A DNA stretch of 64,000 nt, taken from contig DAHUXN010000095.1 of NCBI GenBank assembly GCA_027307115.1, positions 25,890-89,889 of the forward strand, read 5' to 3'. The notes under the pieces are model-generated. The model was not told the DNA's origin and searched no databases. It was given only the letters and a program-made list of their open reading frames with translations. A program made the position numbers and the translations under genes. This DNA comes from Acidobacteriota bacterium (lineage in GTDB: Bacteria; Acidobacteriota; Terriglobia; Acidiferrales; UBA7541). This document shows positions 1 to 9,573 of this stretch, piece after piece (positions within the stretch are counted from its first letter, which is position 1; the number at the start of each line of letters is the position of its first letter).

Positions 1-3000
1 TGATGAACTTCGCGGCCTCGACCGAGGAAGTGTTTGGTTGAGAGCCAGGCGAAAGCAGAATCCAGTATTCGGCTGTCGCGTCGATTTTTTGCGGATTCGG
101 CAATTTGAGCGAACGGCGCGCGGCGAGATCGGGCCGCACGGAATTTCTTTCCGTGCCCACTTTGGCATCGCCGATTAAGGCTGCGAGGCGTCCGCGGGTT
201 TCAAGCGGCGGTTCGAGGCAATCGAGCGTCAAGGCGTAGGTGTGGATGGCATCAGCGCGGCGGCCTTCTTTCTCATAAATCTGGCCGAGATGATCCCCCA
301 TGTCCGACGCGTCCTCGAGCACCCACGCGGCGTGGATGTACGCTTCGGCTGATTTGATGTCGCCCTGCTTGAATTTAATCCAGCCCATGGTGTCCCAATA
401 GGCGCTGAGCGAAGTGACGAGCCCGGCTTGCACGGGGCCGACCGTGTCGAGGGAGGTGGCGTCCAATTGCGCCTCGACCGTACGAATGGAATTTCGTGAG
501 TACTGTCCCGCGAGGTCCAGATGAGAGCTGTTATCAGCGAGGTAGTATGCGACATCGTTCCATGTGACCGGCGAGGGAAGTTTCTCGAGGACTTTCTGAA
601 AGGCTTCCAGTGCAGCGTCATCTTGATGAAGTCGGAGGTCGGCATTGCCCAGACCGATGTTTAGTCCGATGTTATTCGGTGTGATCTTGAGCGCAGTCTG
701 ATATTCCTTTTGGGCGAGGTCATATTTCTTCTGTGTCTGATACACAGCTGCCAGGTTTGCGTGGGCGTAGTGGTCGAGCGGATTGATTTCAATCTGTTTT
801 TGATATTGCGTGATCGCGTCATCGTAACGCCCAAGGCCGCGATAGGCCTGGCCAAGATTGTTGTAGGCGTAAGGGTCGTAGGGATTCTTCGCGATGGCTT
901 TTTCGAGGGCGGGGATTGCATCGTCATACCGTAGCAGAACGTTGTACGCACGTCCCAGCGCATTCCAAACGTTTTCGCGATCCGGATCTTTGGCGGCTGT
1001 GGCGGCGTAGAGACGCGCCGCTTGCGGCCAATTGGCGGCCTTCTCGGCGTCGAGACCTGCTTGATAAAGGTCGTCCGCGGACATGCCTGTGGGGACAGCG
1101 CCGCTCGCGGGCGATGAATTCGCAAAGGTCAGGGTCTGCCTCTCGTCATCGATGACCGTGTTTCGGAAGGCTTGAAAATCGTCGAAGCGGGCCGAAGGAA
1201 TTTCGGCTTTGCGGAGCAGGAAATGGCGTTCAACCGTGACGCCCCCGCCGGCGGCGGTGTAACTGGATTGGTAATCCGCATAATCACGGGTCATGTGAAC
1301 GGGAACTGGCAGCGTGGCCGTGAGCTGCGGCGGCAACTGAATTTTCCAGGATACAGTTTCGTCGCCAACGGCATTGAACTTGAGGGGATCGGTGTCTCCC
1401 TTATCGGGTTCGGCCACATTCGGCAAATCGATTCCCACGGCTGGCACGGTGAGGGCTGCATCCTTTTTTGAGAGATCGAGGAAATTGGGATCCGAAAACT
1501 GGGCCTCGTACTTGACAGGCTGGTCCAGGTCCGCAGGATCGTCAAAATGGAAATCGCTGACCTTCGCTGCTGATCCCACGAGGGAAGACATGACGCTATC
1601 GGAGATTTTGGACCAATATGCCTGCGGCACAAGGCGCAATGCGGAGCGAAATATGACGGCGTTCTCACCGGTAACCGAAAACGAGAACTTGCCCTGCAAA
1701 CGGCCGAAAGGATCGATTTTGCCGTCGATATTCACGGTTTCGAAGGGCACAAAAGGGGGATTTTCGGGCGTGCGCACGAGCGATGGCTTTGCGTCGGGCG
1801 GGATCGCGAGGGCCTGCTTATCCCACAATTGCGGGAGGATAAAATCGAAAGGAGCGACGCCGGGAGTGGTGTCCGCCCAGTACTTCTTGCCGTTCAACAC
1901 GACAATATTGATGAGGTGGTCAAATTGGCCGGGCGAGGGAATATCCGGATCGATTTTGCGGTCAGAATTGATGAGGACGGGATAAGACTCAATATGCTCC
2001 GCGGCGAGCAGAGCGTCGAATAGCGTGCCTTTATCTTTGCAATCGCCGTATTGATTGGCGAGGACTTCAGCAGCGGCGTGTGGTTGGTAGCGGCCAACTC
2101 CGAAAGAGAGGCTGACGTAACGAATGTTCTTGGTTACGTAGTCATAGATTGCCTTCACTTTGGCAAGATCCGTGGCTTGGCCCTTGACGAGTTCGGCGGC
2201 CTTGGCTTGAATCGCGTCGGTGACCGCCGCGCGAGGTTTCTCGATAGCCGAGTACCAATCGCCCAACTGTTCCCAGTTGGTGAAGGTCGAGATTTGCACG
2301 TCGGGAAATTCCGGAGGCTTCTTTTTTTGCTTTTTTTCTTCCGAACTAGAGGAGTCGTCCGGCAGTTTCGTGAGAGAGGAGCGCCATGTATAAAGGCGAC
2401 GGTCGCCCTGGTCGTGAATTTCGGGGTTGGCGATACCGTTGGCCGTTTTTACGTGGAGTTCGCGCAGACGCGGCACGTCCACCTGGAAAGAATCGTCGAG
2501 GGATATCACTTGCTTCGAAGAATTCCACGACATAAAGAACTGCCCCGGAATCAGGGGGTGAACCGTGTCCGTGTGGAGCTGGTATTCGAGCGTGTCGCCG
2601 ACGCTGAGATCGGGGACGGTGACGTGGATCTGACGAATGTCAGTGTAGACGGGTGCGACCTGTTCCACCGGAGAATTCAAGTCCTGTACGGCGTCGGGCC
2701 CGGCGGTTACGACGTGGCCGTCAGGCTTATGCACGCGAACGAAATCGACATGGACTTTGTCGCCTGACGAGTTGTAAGTGAAGATGAGCTGTCCCCATGC
2801 TTGGAGGGCTTGTTGGTTTTGAACGCGGACCCTTGCGTATTGGACTTCGTGTCCCGAGCCGTCATTTTCAAAGCGGAAGTCTATCTTGCTCTGCTCGATG
2901 ACCGAACCCTGCTTTGAATAATCAGCCGGAGGTGTGGCGGAGAGCTTGACGGTCGTTGCTTTCGTCGCGGGGGACTTTGGGCCTGCCGGGACGGGTTTTT

Positions 3001-3073
3001 GGGCGTGGGCGGTTAAGACCGCAAACAGGGCGATAGTGCAGAGCGAGAGGGACCTTGGTAACCGGGGGCTCAC
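1..3073 (-). CDS. DUF3857 / transglutaminase-like / TPR exported protein (partial)
   Basis: The minus strand is open from a GTG at 3073 to the window edge, giving at least 1,024 codons; the C-terminus lies outside. An in-frame TAG lies upstream with no ATG between, so GTG is the likely start. The N-terminus is a Sec signal peptide (basic MSPRLPR, hydrophobic core, AHA-Q cleavage). A DUF3857-like beta-rich part follows, then a transglutaminase-like core whose YGDCKDKGT motif puts the nucleophilic Cys at residue 345, with a downstream FDHL His and WADTT Asp region. From about residue 660 there are tandem TPRs (NALGRAYNVLLRYDDAI, NNLGQAYRGLGRYDDAI). This domain order is common in acidobacterial and Bacteroidetes periplasmic proteins of unknown substrate. 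The domain calls are firm; the function is not known. Confidence 0.85.
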   Translation of the reverse strand, partial: MSPRLPRSLSLCTIALFAVLTAHAQKPVPAGPKSPATKATTVKLSATPPADYSKQGSVIEQSKIDFRFENDGSGHEVQYARVRVQNQQALQAWGQLIFTYNSSGDKVHVDFVRVHKPDGHVVTAGPDAVQDLNSPVEQVAPVYTDIRQIHVTVPDLSVGDTLEYQLHTDTVHPLIPGQFFMSWNSSKQVISLDDSFQVDVPRLRELHVKTANGIANPEIHDQGDRRLYTWRSSLTKLPDDSSSSEEKKQKKKPPEFPDVQISTFTNWEQLGDWYSAIEKPRAAVTDAIQAKAAELVKGQATDLAKVKAIYDYVTKNIRYVSLSFGVGRYQPHAAAEVLANQYGDCKDKGTLFDALLAAEHIESYPVLINSDRKIDPDIPSPGQFDHLINIVVLNGKKYWADTTPGVAPFDFILPQLWDKQALAIPPDAKPSLVRTPENPPFVPFETVNIDGKIDPFGRLQGKFSFSVTGENAVIFRSALRLVPQAYWSKISDSVMSSLVGSAAKVSDFHFDDPADLDQPVKYEAQFSDPNFLDLSKKDAALTVPAVGIDLPNVAEPDKGDTDPLKFNAVGDETVSWKIQLPPQLTATLPVPVHMTRDYADYQSSYTAAGGGVTVERHFLLRKAEIPSARFDDFQAFRNTVIDDERQTLTFANSSPASGAVPTGMSADDLYQAGLDAEKAANWPQAARLYAATAAKDPDRENVWNALGRAYNVLLRYDDAIPALEKAIAKNPYDPYAYNNLGQAYRGLGRYDDAITQYQKQIEINPLDHYAHANLAAVYQTQKKYDLAQKEYQTALKITPNNIGLNIGLGNADLRLHQDDAALEAFQKVLEKLPSPVTWNDVAYYLADNSSHLDLAGQYSRNSIRTVEAQLDATSLDTVGPVQAGLVTSLSAYWDTMGWIKFKQGDIKSAEAYIHAAWVLEDASDMGDHLGQIYEKEGRRADAIHTYALTLDCLEPPLETRGRLAALIGDAKVGTERNSVRPDLAARRSLKLPNPQKIDATAEYWILLSPGSQPNTSSVEAAKFI

Positions 3074-3286
3074 GGTGGCCGGAGAGTAACGCAGCGGGGA
3101 GGGAAATTCAACCGTACTGGCGTACTAGTGTTCGTGAGGCTAACGATGGGCGAGTGCGCGAGTCCAAATGGGGATAAGGATCGAAAAGGCGATTGCGGAG
3201 GGGCCTGGCAGCTTGTTGAAAGACTTTCCCCGGGAGCTACAGGGGCTAAAGTTCATGGAGACGACCGAGGCTTATGCTGCGGCTGA

Positions 3287-3430
3287 AGAGTCTGTGTGAA
3301 AGCTGCAAATTCGCCACCTCAGCGGCTGAAGCCGCGATGATACTACGCCGGTGACGGCACGGTCGCATTTCCTGCGTCAGTGTAAAAAACCGTGCACTGA
3401 TACAGAAACTGGGGTTCTCACACAGACTCT
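3287..3430. repeat. 144-bp two-hairpin dispersed repeat, copy A
   Basis: This element fills part of the 590-bp gap between the DUF3857 gene and the protease. It is bounded by perfect 13-bp inverted repeats, AGAGTCTGTGTGA at 3287-3299 and its complement at 3418-3430. Inside are two hairpins: GCGGCT/AGCCGC at 3322-3335 and GCACGGT/ACCGTGC at 3357-3363 and 3389-3395. A related copy in the same orientation lies at 7735-7875. No coding potential is convincing here. I see nothing recognisable in the rest of the gap (3074-3286 and 3431-3663). Confidence 0.7.
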
Positions 3431-3663
3431 GAAGCGAGCCTGTGCAGGCAGGCCGCGACCAACAAGACTTTCGTGGTTTCTCAACGAGCTGCAACGGGGG
3501 CGGGAGGGGCCATGTCGCCGCGGGCAACGCTGACCATGAGGACAGGTGACGCGGACGAGGGATGCTGGGAAAATAGTAAGAGTCGACAGGCAACGCACAA
3601 GGCTGGTGATATACTCCAAGTTCCAGCCTGGCAAAAAGCGGGGGCACGGTCGGAGGAGCAGCA

Positions 3664-5241
3664 ATGGGCATTCAGTTTTTGGAGTTGGTCACGTGGGTGC
3701 GGCACCGGAAAATCTTTGCGAGCGCGTTGCTCGTACTGACCCTCGGCATAGGAATTCTTGTAGGTACGCTGATTCCCGGAAAAGTGGCGGCGGTGCGTCC
3801 GGGAGATCCAAACGGGCCCATGCTTCTGACGATTCCCGACCCGGTTAATTTGTCGAACGGGTTTTCGAATATCGTGACGCGCGTCGAGCCTGCCGTGGTG
3901 AATATATCAACGACGCAGGTGTTCGAAGCGCCGAAGGACAAGCGCGGCACAGGTACGCGCGGGCAGGACCCATTCCAGGATTTCTTCAACAAGTATTTCA
4001 GCCAAAACCCCGGCGTGGAGCGAGGACCAGAGGCCGAAAAGAGCCTGGGCTCCGGCGTGATTGTGGACAAGAGAGGGTACATCCTGACGAACGACCACGT
4101 GATTAATGGCGCGACGAAAATTCAAGTGGCCATCGACGGCGATCCCACGCATTACACGGGCAAAGTGATCGGTTACGACAAGCAGACGGATCTTGCAGTG
4201 GTCAAAATCGACGCAGGGCACGATTTGCCGGTTGCGCGGCTGGGGAATTCGGAAGGATCGAAAGTCGGCGACTGGGTGCTGGCGTTCGGCAGCCCGTTTT
4301 CGCTGAACGGCTCCGTAACAGCGGGAATCATCAGCGCGACGAACCGGCAGAACATCGGCAACTCGCAATTCCAAAATTTTATTCAGACGGATGCGGCAAT
4401 CAATCCGGGGAATTCGGGCGGCCCGCTGGTGAATTTGGCCGGGGACGTCATCGGAATCAACACGGCGATTTATACGGGCAGCCGCGGATTTGAAGGAGTG
4501 GGATTCGCGCTGCCGTCGAATACAGCGATCAACATTTACAACCAGTTGGTTACGCAAGGGCATGTAACACGCGGATCGATCGGAATTAAGTTCCAGGATG
4601 ACCAGACGAGCGACGTGCTGTTGCACAAGGAACTGGGCGCGCCGAATGGCGTGGTGGTGCAATATGTGGCGCCGAGCGGTCCAGCGTCGAGGGCAGGAAT
4701 TCAGCCGGGCGATGTGATTACGCAGATAAATGGGCATGCGGTGCGGGCAGGATCGGATCTGATTAATCCCGTGATTGGAACGCCGGTGGGGCATGCGGTG
4801 GCGCTGAGTTATGTGCGAAATGGAAAGACGAGGAATGTGTCGGTGAACGTCGCGGACATGTCCAAGATTTTCCCAGACGACACTTCAGCGGGCGCGGATC
4901 CCGTGTCGGCCGACGTTGAAACTGGGCCGACATCTTTTGGTTTGCACGTTGAAGAGCTGACGCCGGAAATCTCGCGGCACATGGGATTGAGCGCAAGCCA
5001 GCCGGGCGTGATTGTGAGTGAAGTTGAGCCGACGAGCTTCGCGGACGACATCAAGTTCCTGCGCGGCGAAGTGATCGTCGAAATCAACCACGTGGCGATA
5101 ACGAATCTGCAGGATTACAAGCAGGAGATTGCGAAGCTGAAGCCGGGCGAGGATGTGTTGTTTAAAGTGGTGCATCCGGATGGAACGGGGCAGCAGTACA
5201 CCGTGTTCCACGCGGGGACGATTCCGCGATCCGCGGAGTAG
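3664..5241 (+). CDS. HtrA/DegP-family serine protease with two PDZ domains
   Basis: This encodes 525 residues. An N-terminal membrane anchor (about residues 18-38, ASALLVLTLGIGILVGTL) places the protein in the periplasm. The trypsin-like domain carries a complete triad: His145 in TNDHV, Asp176 in TDLAVV and Ser251 in GNSGGP. Two PDZ domains follow (about residues 310-400 and 430-515), the first with GVVVQYVAPSGPASRAGIQPGD. Length and order match DegP/DegQ/MucD-like proteases and chaperones that handle misfolded envelope proteins. It is followed closely by a small peptidoglycan-binding protein on the same strand, suggesting cotranscription. It is not possible to say which Do-family paralogue it represents. 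Confidence 0.93.
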   Translation: MGIQFLELVTWVRHRKIFASALLVLTLGIGILVGTLIPGKVAAVRPGDPNGPMLLTIPDPVNLSNGFSNIVTRVEPAVVNISTTQVFEAPKDKRGTGTRGQDPFQDFFNKYFSQNPGVERGPEAEKSLGSGVIVDKRGYILTNDHVINGATKIQVAIDGDPTHYTGKVIGYDKQTDLAVVKIDAGHDLPVARLGNSEGSKVGDWVLAFGSPFSLNGSVTAGIISATNRQNIGNSQFQNFIQTDAAINPGNSGGPLVNLAGDVIGINTAIYTGSRGFEGVGFALPSNTAINIYNQLVTQGHVTRGSIGIKFQDDQTSDVLLHKELGAPNGVVVQYVAPSGPASRAGIQPGDVITQINGHAVRAGSDLINPVIGTPVGHAVALSYVRNGKTRNVSVNVADMSKIFPDDTSAGADPVSADVETGPTSFGLHVEELTPEISRHMGLSASQPGVIVSEVEPTSFADDIKFLRGEVIVEINHVAITNLQDYKQEIAKLKPGEDVLFKVVHPDGTGQQYTVFHAGTIPRSAE

Positions 5242-5268
5242 AATTTGCGGGTTGGTAAAAAGGGCCAA

Positions 5269-5853
5269 ATGAGAGAGCGTTTGCAGGTGCGATCATTGCT
5301 GAGAATGGCGCTGAAAATGGCGAGACGCGGGCTGGTGGGAGTCGCGTTGCTGGCCGTGGCGCTTTGGTTTACGCCGTCGCGGGCCAATGCGACTAGGCAT
5401 GGGGCGCACGCGAAGACTCATGCAGCGCCGCACAAAGCTACGACTGCGAAATCGGGCAAGGCCGGTTTGCGAAACGTTTCTTACAAGAAGACTGTTAGAC
5501 GCAAACGGCATATTCGGTACCGCAGAAGGCGCCATCATGTCACGCTGCCGAAGCAGCCGGGCGCTGATCGAACCGAGGAAATCCAGTCGGCGCTGGAGCG
5601 GGGCGGATTCTATTCCGGCAACCCGAACGGAAGATGGGACGGCGGCACACAGGAAGCGTTGCGGCGTTTCCAGACAGCTAATGGGCTTCCGCCAACGGGC
5701 AAGCTCGACGCGCTGAGTTTGCAAAAACTCGGATTAGGCTCTGACGTGGCAGGGTTGAGCGCGCCGCGGCCAGTCATCCAGGGCAATCAATCCACGAGCC
5801 AGTCGTCCAACCAGAATCCTTCTTCACCTGCTCCAAAGACCCCCGGCCGATAA
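5269..5853 (+). CDS. Exported peptidoglycan-binding (PG_binding_1) domain protein
   Basis: The ATG at 5269 opens a 194-residue protein; an in-frame TTG at 5245 would add eight residues but is less likely. A signal peptide (RRGLVGVALLAVALWF, cleaved near SRANA) is followed by a very basic His/Arg/Lys-rich linker. A PG_binding_1 domain covers about residues 105-160 (EEIQSALERGGFYSGNPNGRWDGGTQEALRRFQTANGL). The tail is Ser/Gln/Pro rich and there is no catalytic domain. It probably binds cell wall glycan peptide. The gene begins 27 bp after the HtrA-type protease, so the two are likely in one transcript and both concern the envelope. Confidence 0.8.
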   Translation: MRERLQVRSLLRMALKMARRGLVGVALLAVALWFTPSRANATRHGAHAKTHAAPHKATTAKSGKAGLRNVSYKKTVRRKRHIRYRRRRHHVTLPKQPGADRTEEIQSALERGGFYSGNPNGRWDGGTQEALRRFQTANGLPPTGKLDALSLQKLGLGSDVAGLSAPRPVIQGNQSTSQSSNQNPSSPAPKTPGR

Positions 5854-5997
5854 TTCGACAGCCAGCGACTCTTCCCTCTTCGCATTTACAATTCATGGTT
5901 CCGATCGGTCCGGACTTTTGTCCTCGCCGGGACGGAGACAGCGTTAGTTGTGCATCATCTGAGAAATGACGGTTGAGTCTTGGGGAGCTACAGCAGT

Positions 5998-7719
5998 TCA
6001 GCCGAGCCAGCGGAGGCGGGGCCAGATTTGCGGCAGCGGGTTTTTGGGTTTGCGGCAGATGTAAATGGGGAGATTCGATTCTTCAGGGATCGCGTAGGGC
6101 GGCGAGATGCGCGCCGCGAGCGTCACTTCGCCGAAAAAGATCCGCAATTGATCTTCCGTGTAGCCAATTGTGATAACGACGTTGCCCGTATACCCGCGTG
6201 GACCCCACAGGCCGTATTGATTGTGTCCGCTGATGGCGGGCGGCAAATGATATGCGGGACCGAAGTAATCCACGGCTGAGGCCTCGCCATAATTCAGCGC
6301 GAGGATGGCGCATTGCGAGCGGTCAGCGGTGGGCAATGCGTCGAATATTTTCGCGATGGCTTGCACTTGATGACGCCAGCCAAACATGTCGCCGAAAAGC
6401 TGCGGCAGTTTGCCGAGCGGGACATTTTCGGGGTGAATTGCGTCCACGTCCCAGAAGCGCGAATACGTCACCGCGGCATCCACGGCAAGAATCGGCATAG
6501 CGAGGGGAGCGGCAATCAAGCCGCCTACGACGAGAGGCACGACGATTATTACCTTATACAGCGCCGGCTTCAGCCATTTTTGCGCACGCACCGGCAATTG
6601 CGCCTCGATCCACACGGCTCCAGCGGCAAGGAGCATAGGATAGGCTGGCGCGAGATAATAAATCTTGCCGTGCAGCGCAATCATCTCAATGAGGACGACG
6701 ACATAGGCCCACGCCAGCGGGGCGTAGATTCCCTGCGTGGATCGTTGACCAAGCGCGAGAATGCGGGCGCGTACGAAGCCATACGCGGTCTTGTACTCGA
6801 TATCGTGCGAGGAGGTGGCGGAGGCAGCGTCGCGTGTGGGATTCCAGAACAAGAACCACAGGCCGGCGAGCCATATCGGCGTTGAGAGAGGCAGTGTCAG
6901 CAGCGTTTGCTGCCAGATGAACTGCCACGGAGTCAGCGTGGTGTATTTCGTGCCGATCACGGCGTGAAGCAGGGCAATCGTTGGAAAGCCGTTGCGTATT
7001 TCCCAAATCAGATTCGGCAGAAAAATCAGAAACGCGATGGCGCCACCGAACCAGATCCACTTCTTTGCGTATTCACGGCGCGCCGAGGCGAGCCAGAGGC
7101 CAATGAATATGCCACTGCCGAAAAAGAGCATCGAATGCTTGTTCAGAATCCCGAGGCCCGCCACCAGGCCGAATAGCAGCCACAACTTTTCCGAGCCGCC
7201 ATTCAGAATGCGCATCAGAATCGCGGCGCAAGCCATCCAGAAGAGGGGCTCGAAGGAATTCATGGAGAGGAAACTGTCGAATGTGAGGTAGATGGGCGCG
7301 ACAAGAACCGCAACCGCTGCGAGAGATTGAGCGAAACGGCGGCCGCCAAGCTCACGCGCCATCCAGCCCGCGAGAATCACCTTGCCGGCGGCCGCGAGCG
7401 CCGGAAAAAACCGCAGAGCGAAGAGCGAGTTGCCGAGGAGGGTTCGCGAGAGGCGCGCGAGCCAGGCAATCATCGGCGCGTGATCCACATAGCCCCAAGC
7501 CAAATGCTGTCCGCAGGCGGCATAATAGAGTTCGTCGCGGAAGTAGCCGTATCGCCCCGAAAACATGAAATGGAAGAACGTCGCGAAGATCGCCAAGGCG
7601 GAGACCCACGTAGCGAGCGGCATGTCGCCTGCCCGGGGAAGATCGAAAGGGGCACGCGGGTGCAAGCGCAACGGCGAATCGACGATCGCCGCCGGTGGTG
7701 GCTGGATGCCTCCGGGCAA
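5998..7719 (-). CDS. GT39/ArnT-like membrane glycosyltransferase
   Basis: This 573-residue polytopic protein resembles dolichyl-phosphate-mannose-protein mannosyltransferase-type enzymes (PMT_2). The first periplasmic loop after the first membrane segment carries the family signature around YFRDELYY and GYVDHAPM, including the conserved acidic pair. About ten further hydrophobic segments follow, then a soluble C-terminal part. Enzymes of this fold move a sugar from a polyprenyl-phosphate donor to lipid, glycan or protein; donor and acceptor cannot be read from sequence. The start is a TTG preceded by a strong AGGAGG (7724-7729), which supports it over the later Met at 7623. The gene stands alone. 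Confidence 0.85.
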   Translation of the reverse strand: MPGGIQPPPAAIVDSPLRLHPRAPFDLPRAGDMPLATWVSALAIFATFFHFMFSGRYGYFRDELYYAACGQHLAWGYVDHAPMIAWLARLSRTLLGNSLFALRFFPALAAAGKVILAGWMARELGGRRFAQSLAAVAVLVAPIYLTFDSFLSMNSFEPLFWMACAAILMRILNGGSEKLWLLFGLVAGLGILNKHSMLFFGSGIFIGLWLASARREYAKKWIWFGGAIAFLIFLPNLIWEIRNGFPTIALLHAVIGTKYTTLTPWQFIWQQTLLTLPLSTPIWLAGLWFLFWNPTRDAASATSSHDIEYKTAYGFVRARILALGQRSTQGIYAPLAWAYVVVLIEMIALHGKIYYLAPAYPMLLAAGAVWIEAQLPVRAQKWLKPALYKVIIVVPLVVGGLIAAPLAMPILAVDAAVTYSRFWDVDAIHPENVPLGKLPQLFGDMFGWRHQVQAIAKIFDALPTADRSQCAILALNYGEASAVDYFGPAYHLPPAISGHNQYGLWGPRGYTGNVVITIGYTEDQLRIFFGEVTLAARISPPYAIPEESNLPIYICRKPKNPLPQIWPRLRWLG

Positions 7720-7734
7720 ATTGCCTCCTAATCG

Positions 7735-7875
7735 CCTGTGTTAGAGCTGCAAAATTTGATACTTCAGCGGCCAAAGCCGCAGGGAAAGTGCAGAAGTAAC
7801 GTCGTGGCTACCCTTCAGTTCGTTCAGGGTAAAAAGCCGCGACCCACGAGAACTTCTCAGTCGCCACACAGACTC
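7735..7875. repeat. Two-hairpin dispersed repeat, copy B
   Basis: This is a diverged relative of the element at 3287-3430, in the same orientation. Shared blocks are AGCTGCAAA near the left end, the hairpin GCGGC/GCCGC at 7767-7780, and CACACAGACTC at the right end. The second hairpin is GTCGTGGCT at 7801-7809 with AGCCGCGAC at 7835-7843. Its sequence differs from copy A but pairing is kept, so the fold seems conserved. It lies in the 368-bp gap upstream of the glycosyltransferase; I see nothing else in 7876-8087. Confidence 0.6.
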
Positions 7876-8087
7876 CTAATGGCGTGCTGCGCGGCGCAGA
7901 AACATCTTCACTTCATATGCGACAAGCGCGGCACACGGGCGAAGTGTAGCGGAAATCGAACGTGCACGTAAGATAAGTTTTTTCGCGCGGCAAGGAGCGC
8001 AGGGGCGAGACTCTTTGGCGATTTGTTCATCTAACTTGTGGCGGGGTGAGATGATTCGGCGGGACTTTCACTGGAGCACTAAATCGC

Positions 8088-8561
8088 ATGGATGAGATTT
8101 TGCAAATTCGACGCGCGCATCCGGAAGAGAGCGGATTGCTGACGGATCTGGCCATGCGCTCGAAGGCACACTGGGCGTATGACAGCGCTTTTCTTGAAGA
8201 CATCAAGCCGGACTTGACCTTCCGCCCCGAGAAATTCATGCCGGATTTTCACGTGTACATCCTGGAAGCGGCAGGGAAGCCGGTGGGATTTTGCAGCCTG
8301 GTGCGGATTGATCTAGGAACGGTTGAGCTCGATGATCTATTCGTCGAGCCGGACGATATTGGCAAGGGGTACGGGCAGCGGTTGTGGGATTACGCGGTGA
8401 GTGTAGCTCGCGATTTAGGTTTCCGGAGAATTGTGCTGGTGTCAGATCCTTACGCGGAGCCGTTTTATGCGCGGCAGGGCGCGGTGCGGATCGGGGAGAA
8501 GACGTCGTCAATCCGCGAAGGCCGGGTCCTGCCCGTGATGGAATACGAACTCAGCGGATGA
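8088..8561 (+). CDS. GNAT-family N-acetyltransferase
   Basis: This encodes 157 residues with the GNAT fold. The N-terminal strand and helix begin with ILQIRRAHPEESGLLTDLAMRSK. The central strands contain PVGFCSLVRIDLGTVELDDLFVEPDDIGKGYGQRLWDYA, in which D-x-G-K-G-Y-G is the acetyl-CoA pyrophosphate-binding loop. The C-terminal part (PYAEPFYARQGAVRIGE) matches the usual end of the fold. Substrate is unknown; this subgroup includes many small-molecule amine acetyltransferases. It is monocistronic and converges on the PEP-CTERM gene. Confidence 0.88.
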   Translation: MDEILQIRRAHPEESGLLTDLAMRSKAHWAYDSAFLEDIKPDLTFRPEKFMPDFHVYILEAAGKPVGFCSLVRIDLGTVELDDLFVEPDDIGKGYGQRLWDYAVSVARDLGFRRIVLVSDPYAEPFYARQGAVRIGEKTSSIREGRVLPVMEYELSG

Positions 8562-8599
8562 TTGAGTAGCCCAGGAGTATTTCAGGAGAGGGAGATTGT

Positions 8600-8653
8600 G
8601 GAAGCAGGGGAGCTTCGCTGGTTTTACAACCATTACGAAGCGCCTCTGCTCCC
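8600..8653. terminator. Long imperfect hairpin between convergent genes
   Basis: An 18-bp arm at 8600-8617 pairs with 8636-8653 at 15 of 18 positions, and the loop itself contains TGGTT/AACCA. It lies between the convergent acetyltransferase and PEP-CTERM genes, so it could end transcription from either side. There is no clear run of T on either strand, so this is a position-based inference. Confidence 0.45.
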
Positions 8654-8670
8654 GAACAGCTCAATGCCAA

Positions 8671-9300
8671 CTACGCGCCGAGCTTCCGGCGAATTACGCC
8701 GCCCATGGCCAGCAAGCCCGTGCCAAGCAAAAGCAAGGATGCCGGTTCAGGAGTGGGTTGTTGAATCGTGATGCCCATCGAAGTCAGACCCAAATTCTTG
8801 CCGGTGGCAGAGATGTAGCTGGCCTTGATGTCCGAAGCGGCGGTCAGTGCATCGGTGCCCGGCATGGTTACGGCAAATTCGAACGTGTACGTCCCACCAG
8901 CGGGTACTGGAGCGAGCGCAAGATTCGTGGTCCCGAAGCAAACGAATCCTGAGGCAACGCCACTGCCATTGCAACCCCCGGCCGCGATCCCGCCAGCCAT
9001 GAAATTCCAAGCGCTAGTTCCTCCAGGTGCCGCTAAGAGCGTCACGGAGCTTGCGATGTCGCTTCCGGTCTTGAACGCCATTGAAATTGCGTTCAGAGAA
9101 CCGGTGCCTGCACTAAAGCCGGTAGCATCCACGGTGAGGAAAACATCGTAGACATTGCCCGGCCCTGCGACAAACGTCGATGTCGCAGTGTATGTCACAT
9201 TGAGAGTAGTGTCGGTCACAGAGCCAGCCTTCGCTGACGATGCGAACCCAAGGGCAAGGAGAAGTAAGCTCCCTGCCAAAATTCCCTTCAAAACCTTCAT
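8671..9300 (-). CDS. PEP-CTERM sorting-domain secreted protein
   Basis: This 209-residue protein starts at the ATG at 9300, which has GGGAGGA upstream. It has a clean signal peptide (MKVLKGILAGSLLLLALGFASSAKA). The middle is a low-charge Gly/Ala/Thr-rich beta domain. The end is a canonical PEP-CTERM anchor: TPEPAS, a hydrophobic stretch (LLLLGTGLLAMGGV), then RRKLGA. Such proteins are processed by an exosortase and displayed or released at the surface, often with exopolysaccharide. No exosortase gene is in this window. The body of the protein is not recognised. Confidence 0.85.
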   Translation of the reverse strand: MKVLKGILAGSLLLLALGFASSAKAGSVTDTTLNVTYTATSTFVAGPGNVYDVFLTVDATGFSAGTGSLNAISMAFKTGSDIASSVTLLAAPGGTSAWNFMAGGIAAGGCNGSGVASGFVCFGTTNLALAPVPAGGTYTFEFAVTMPGTDALTAASDIKASYISATGKNLGLTSMGITIQQPTPEPASLLLLGTGLLAMGGVIRRKLGA

Positions 9301-9573
9301 AGCCAATCCTCCCGAGATTGTACCTAGCCCAGCAACCAGACACGGGGCAATTTGATATCCAAACGATGATCCGGGCGATATTTTGTGTAACTCATTCACC
9401 CGTAGTGAATTAGCGTTTGGCAGTGGCCGTTTCAAGTACTAGACTCTACGGTTCGAGTCGCAGATGTTTGCAGTTTATGTGAACTCATGAGCTAGCTCGA
9501 ATCTGTCATGACACAAATCATGGGCCAACTGCATCATCTATCCGGGCGACATTCGATTGAGGGTAGGGAGACT

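Noticed and set aside
2051..2767. Long plus-strand ORF of 238 codons
   Set aside because: It overlaps the minus-strand DUF3857/transglutaminase gene, has no recognisable domain, and the minus strand has clear motifs in this stretch.
3907..4794. 295-codon minus-strand ORF
   Set aside because: It is a shadow of the HtrA-type protease gene, which has its full catalytic triad; the shadow protein is Arg/His-rich and shows no domain.
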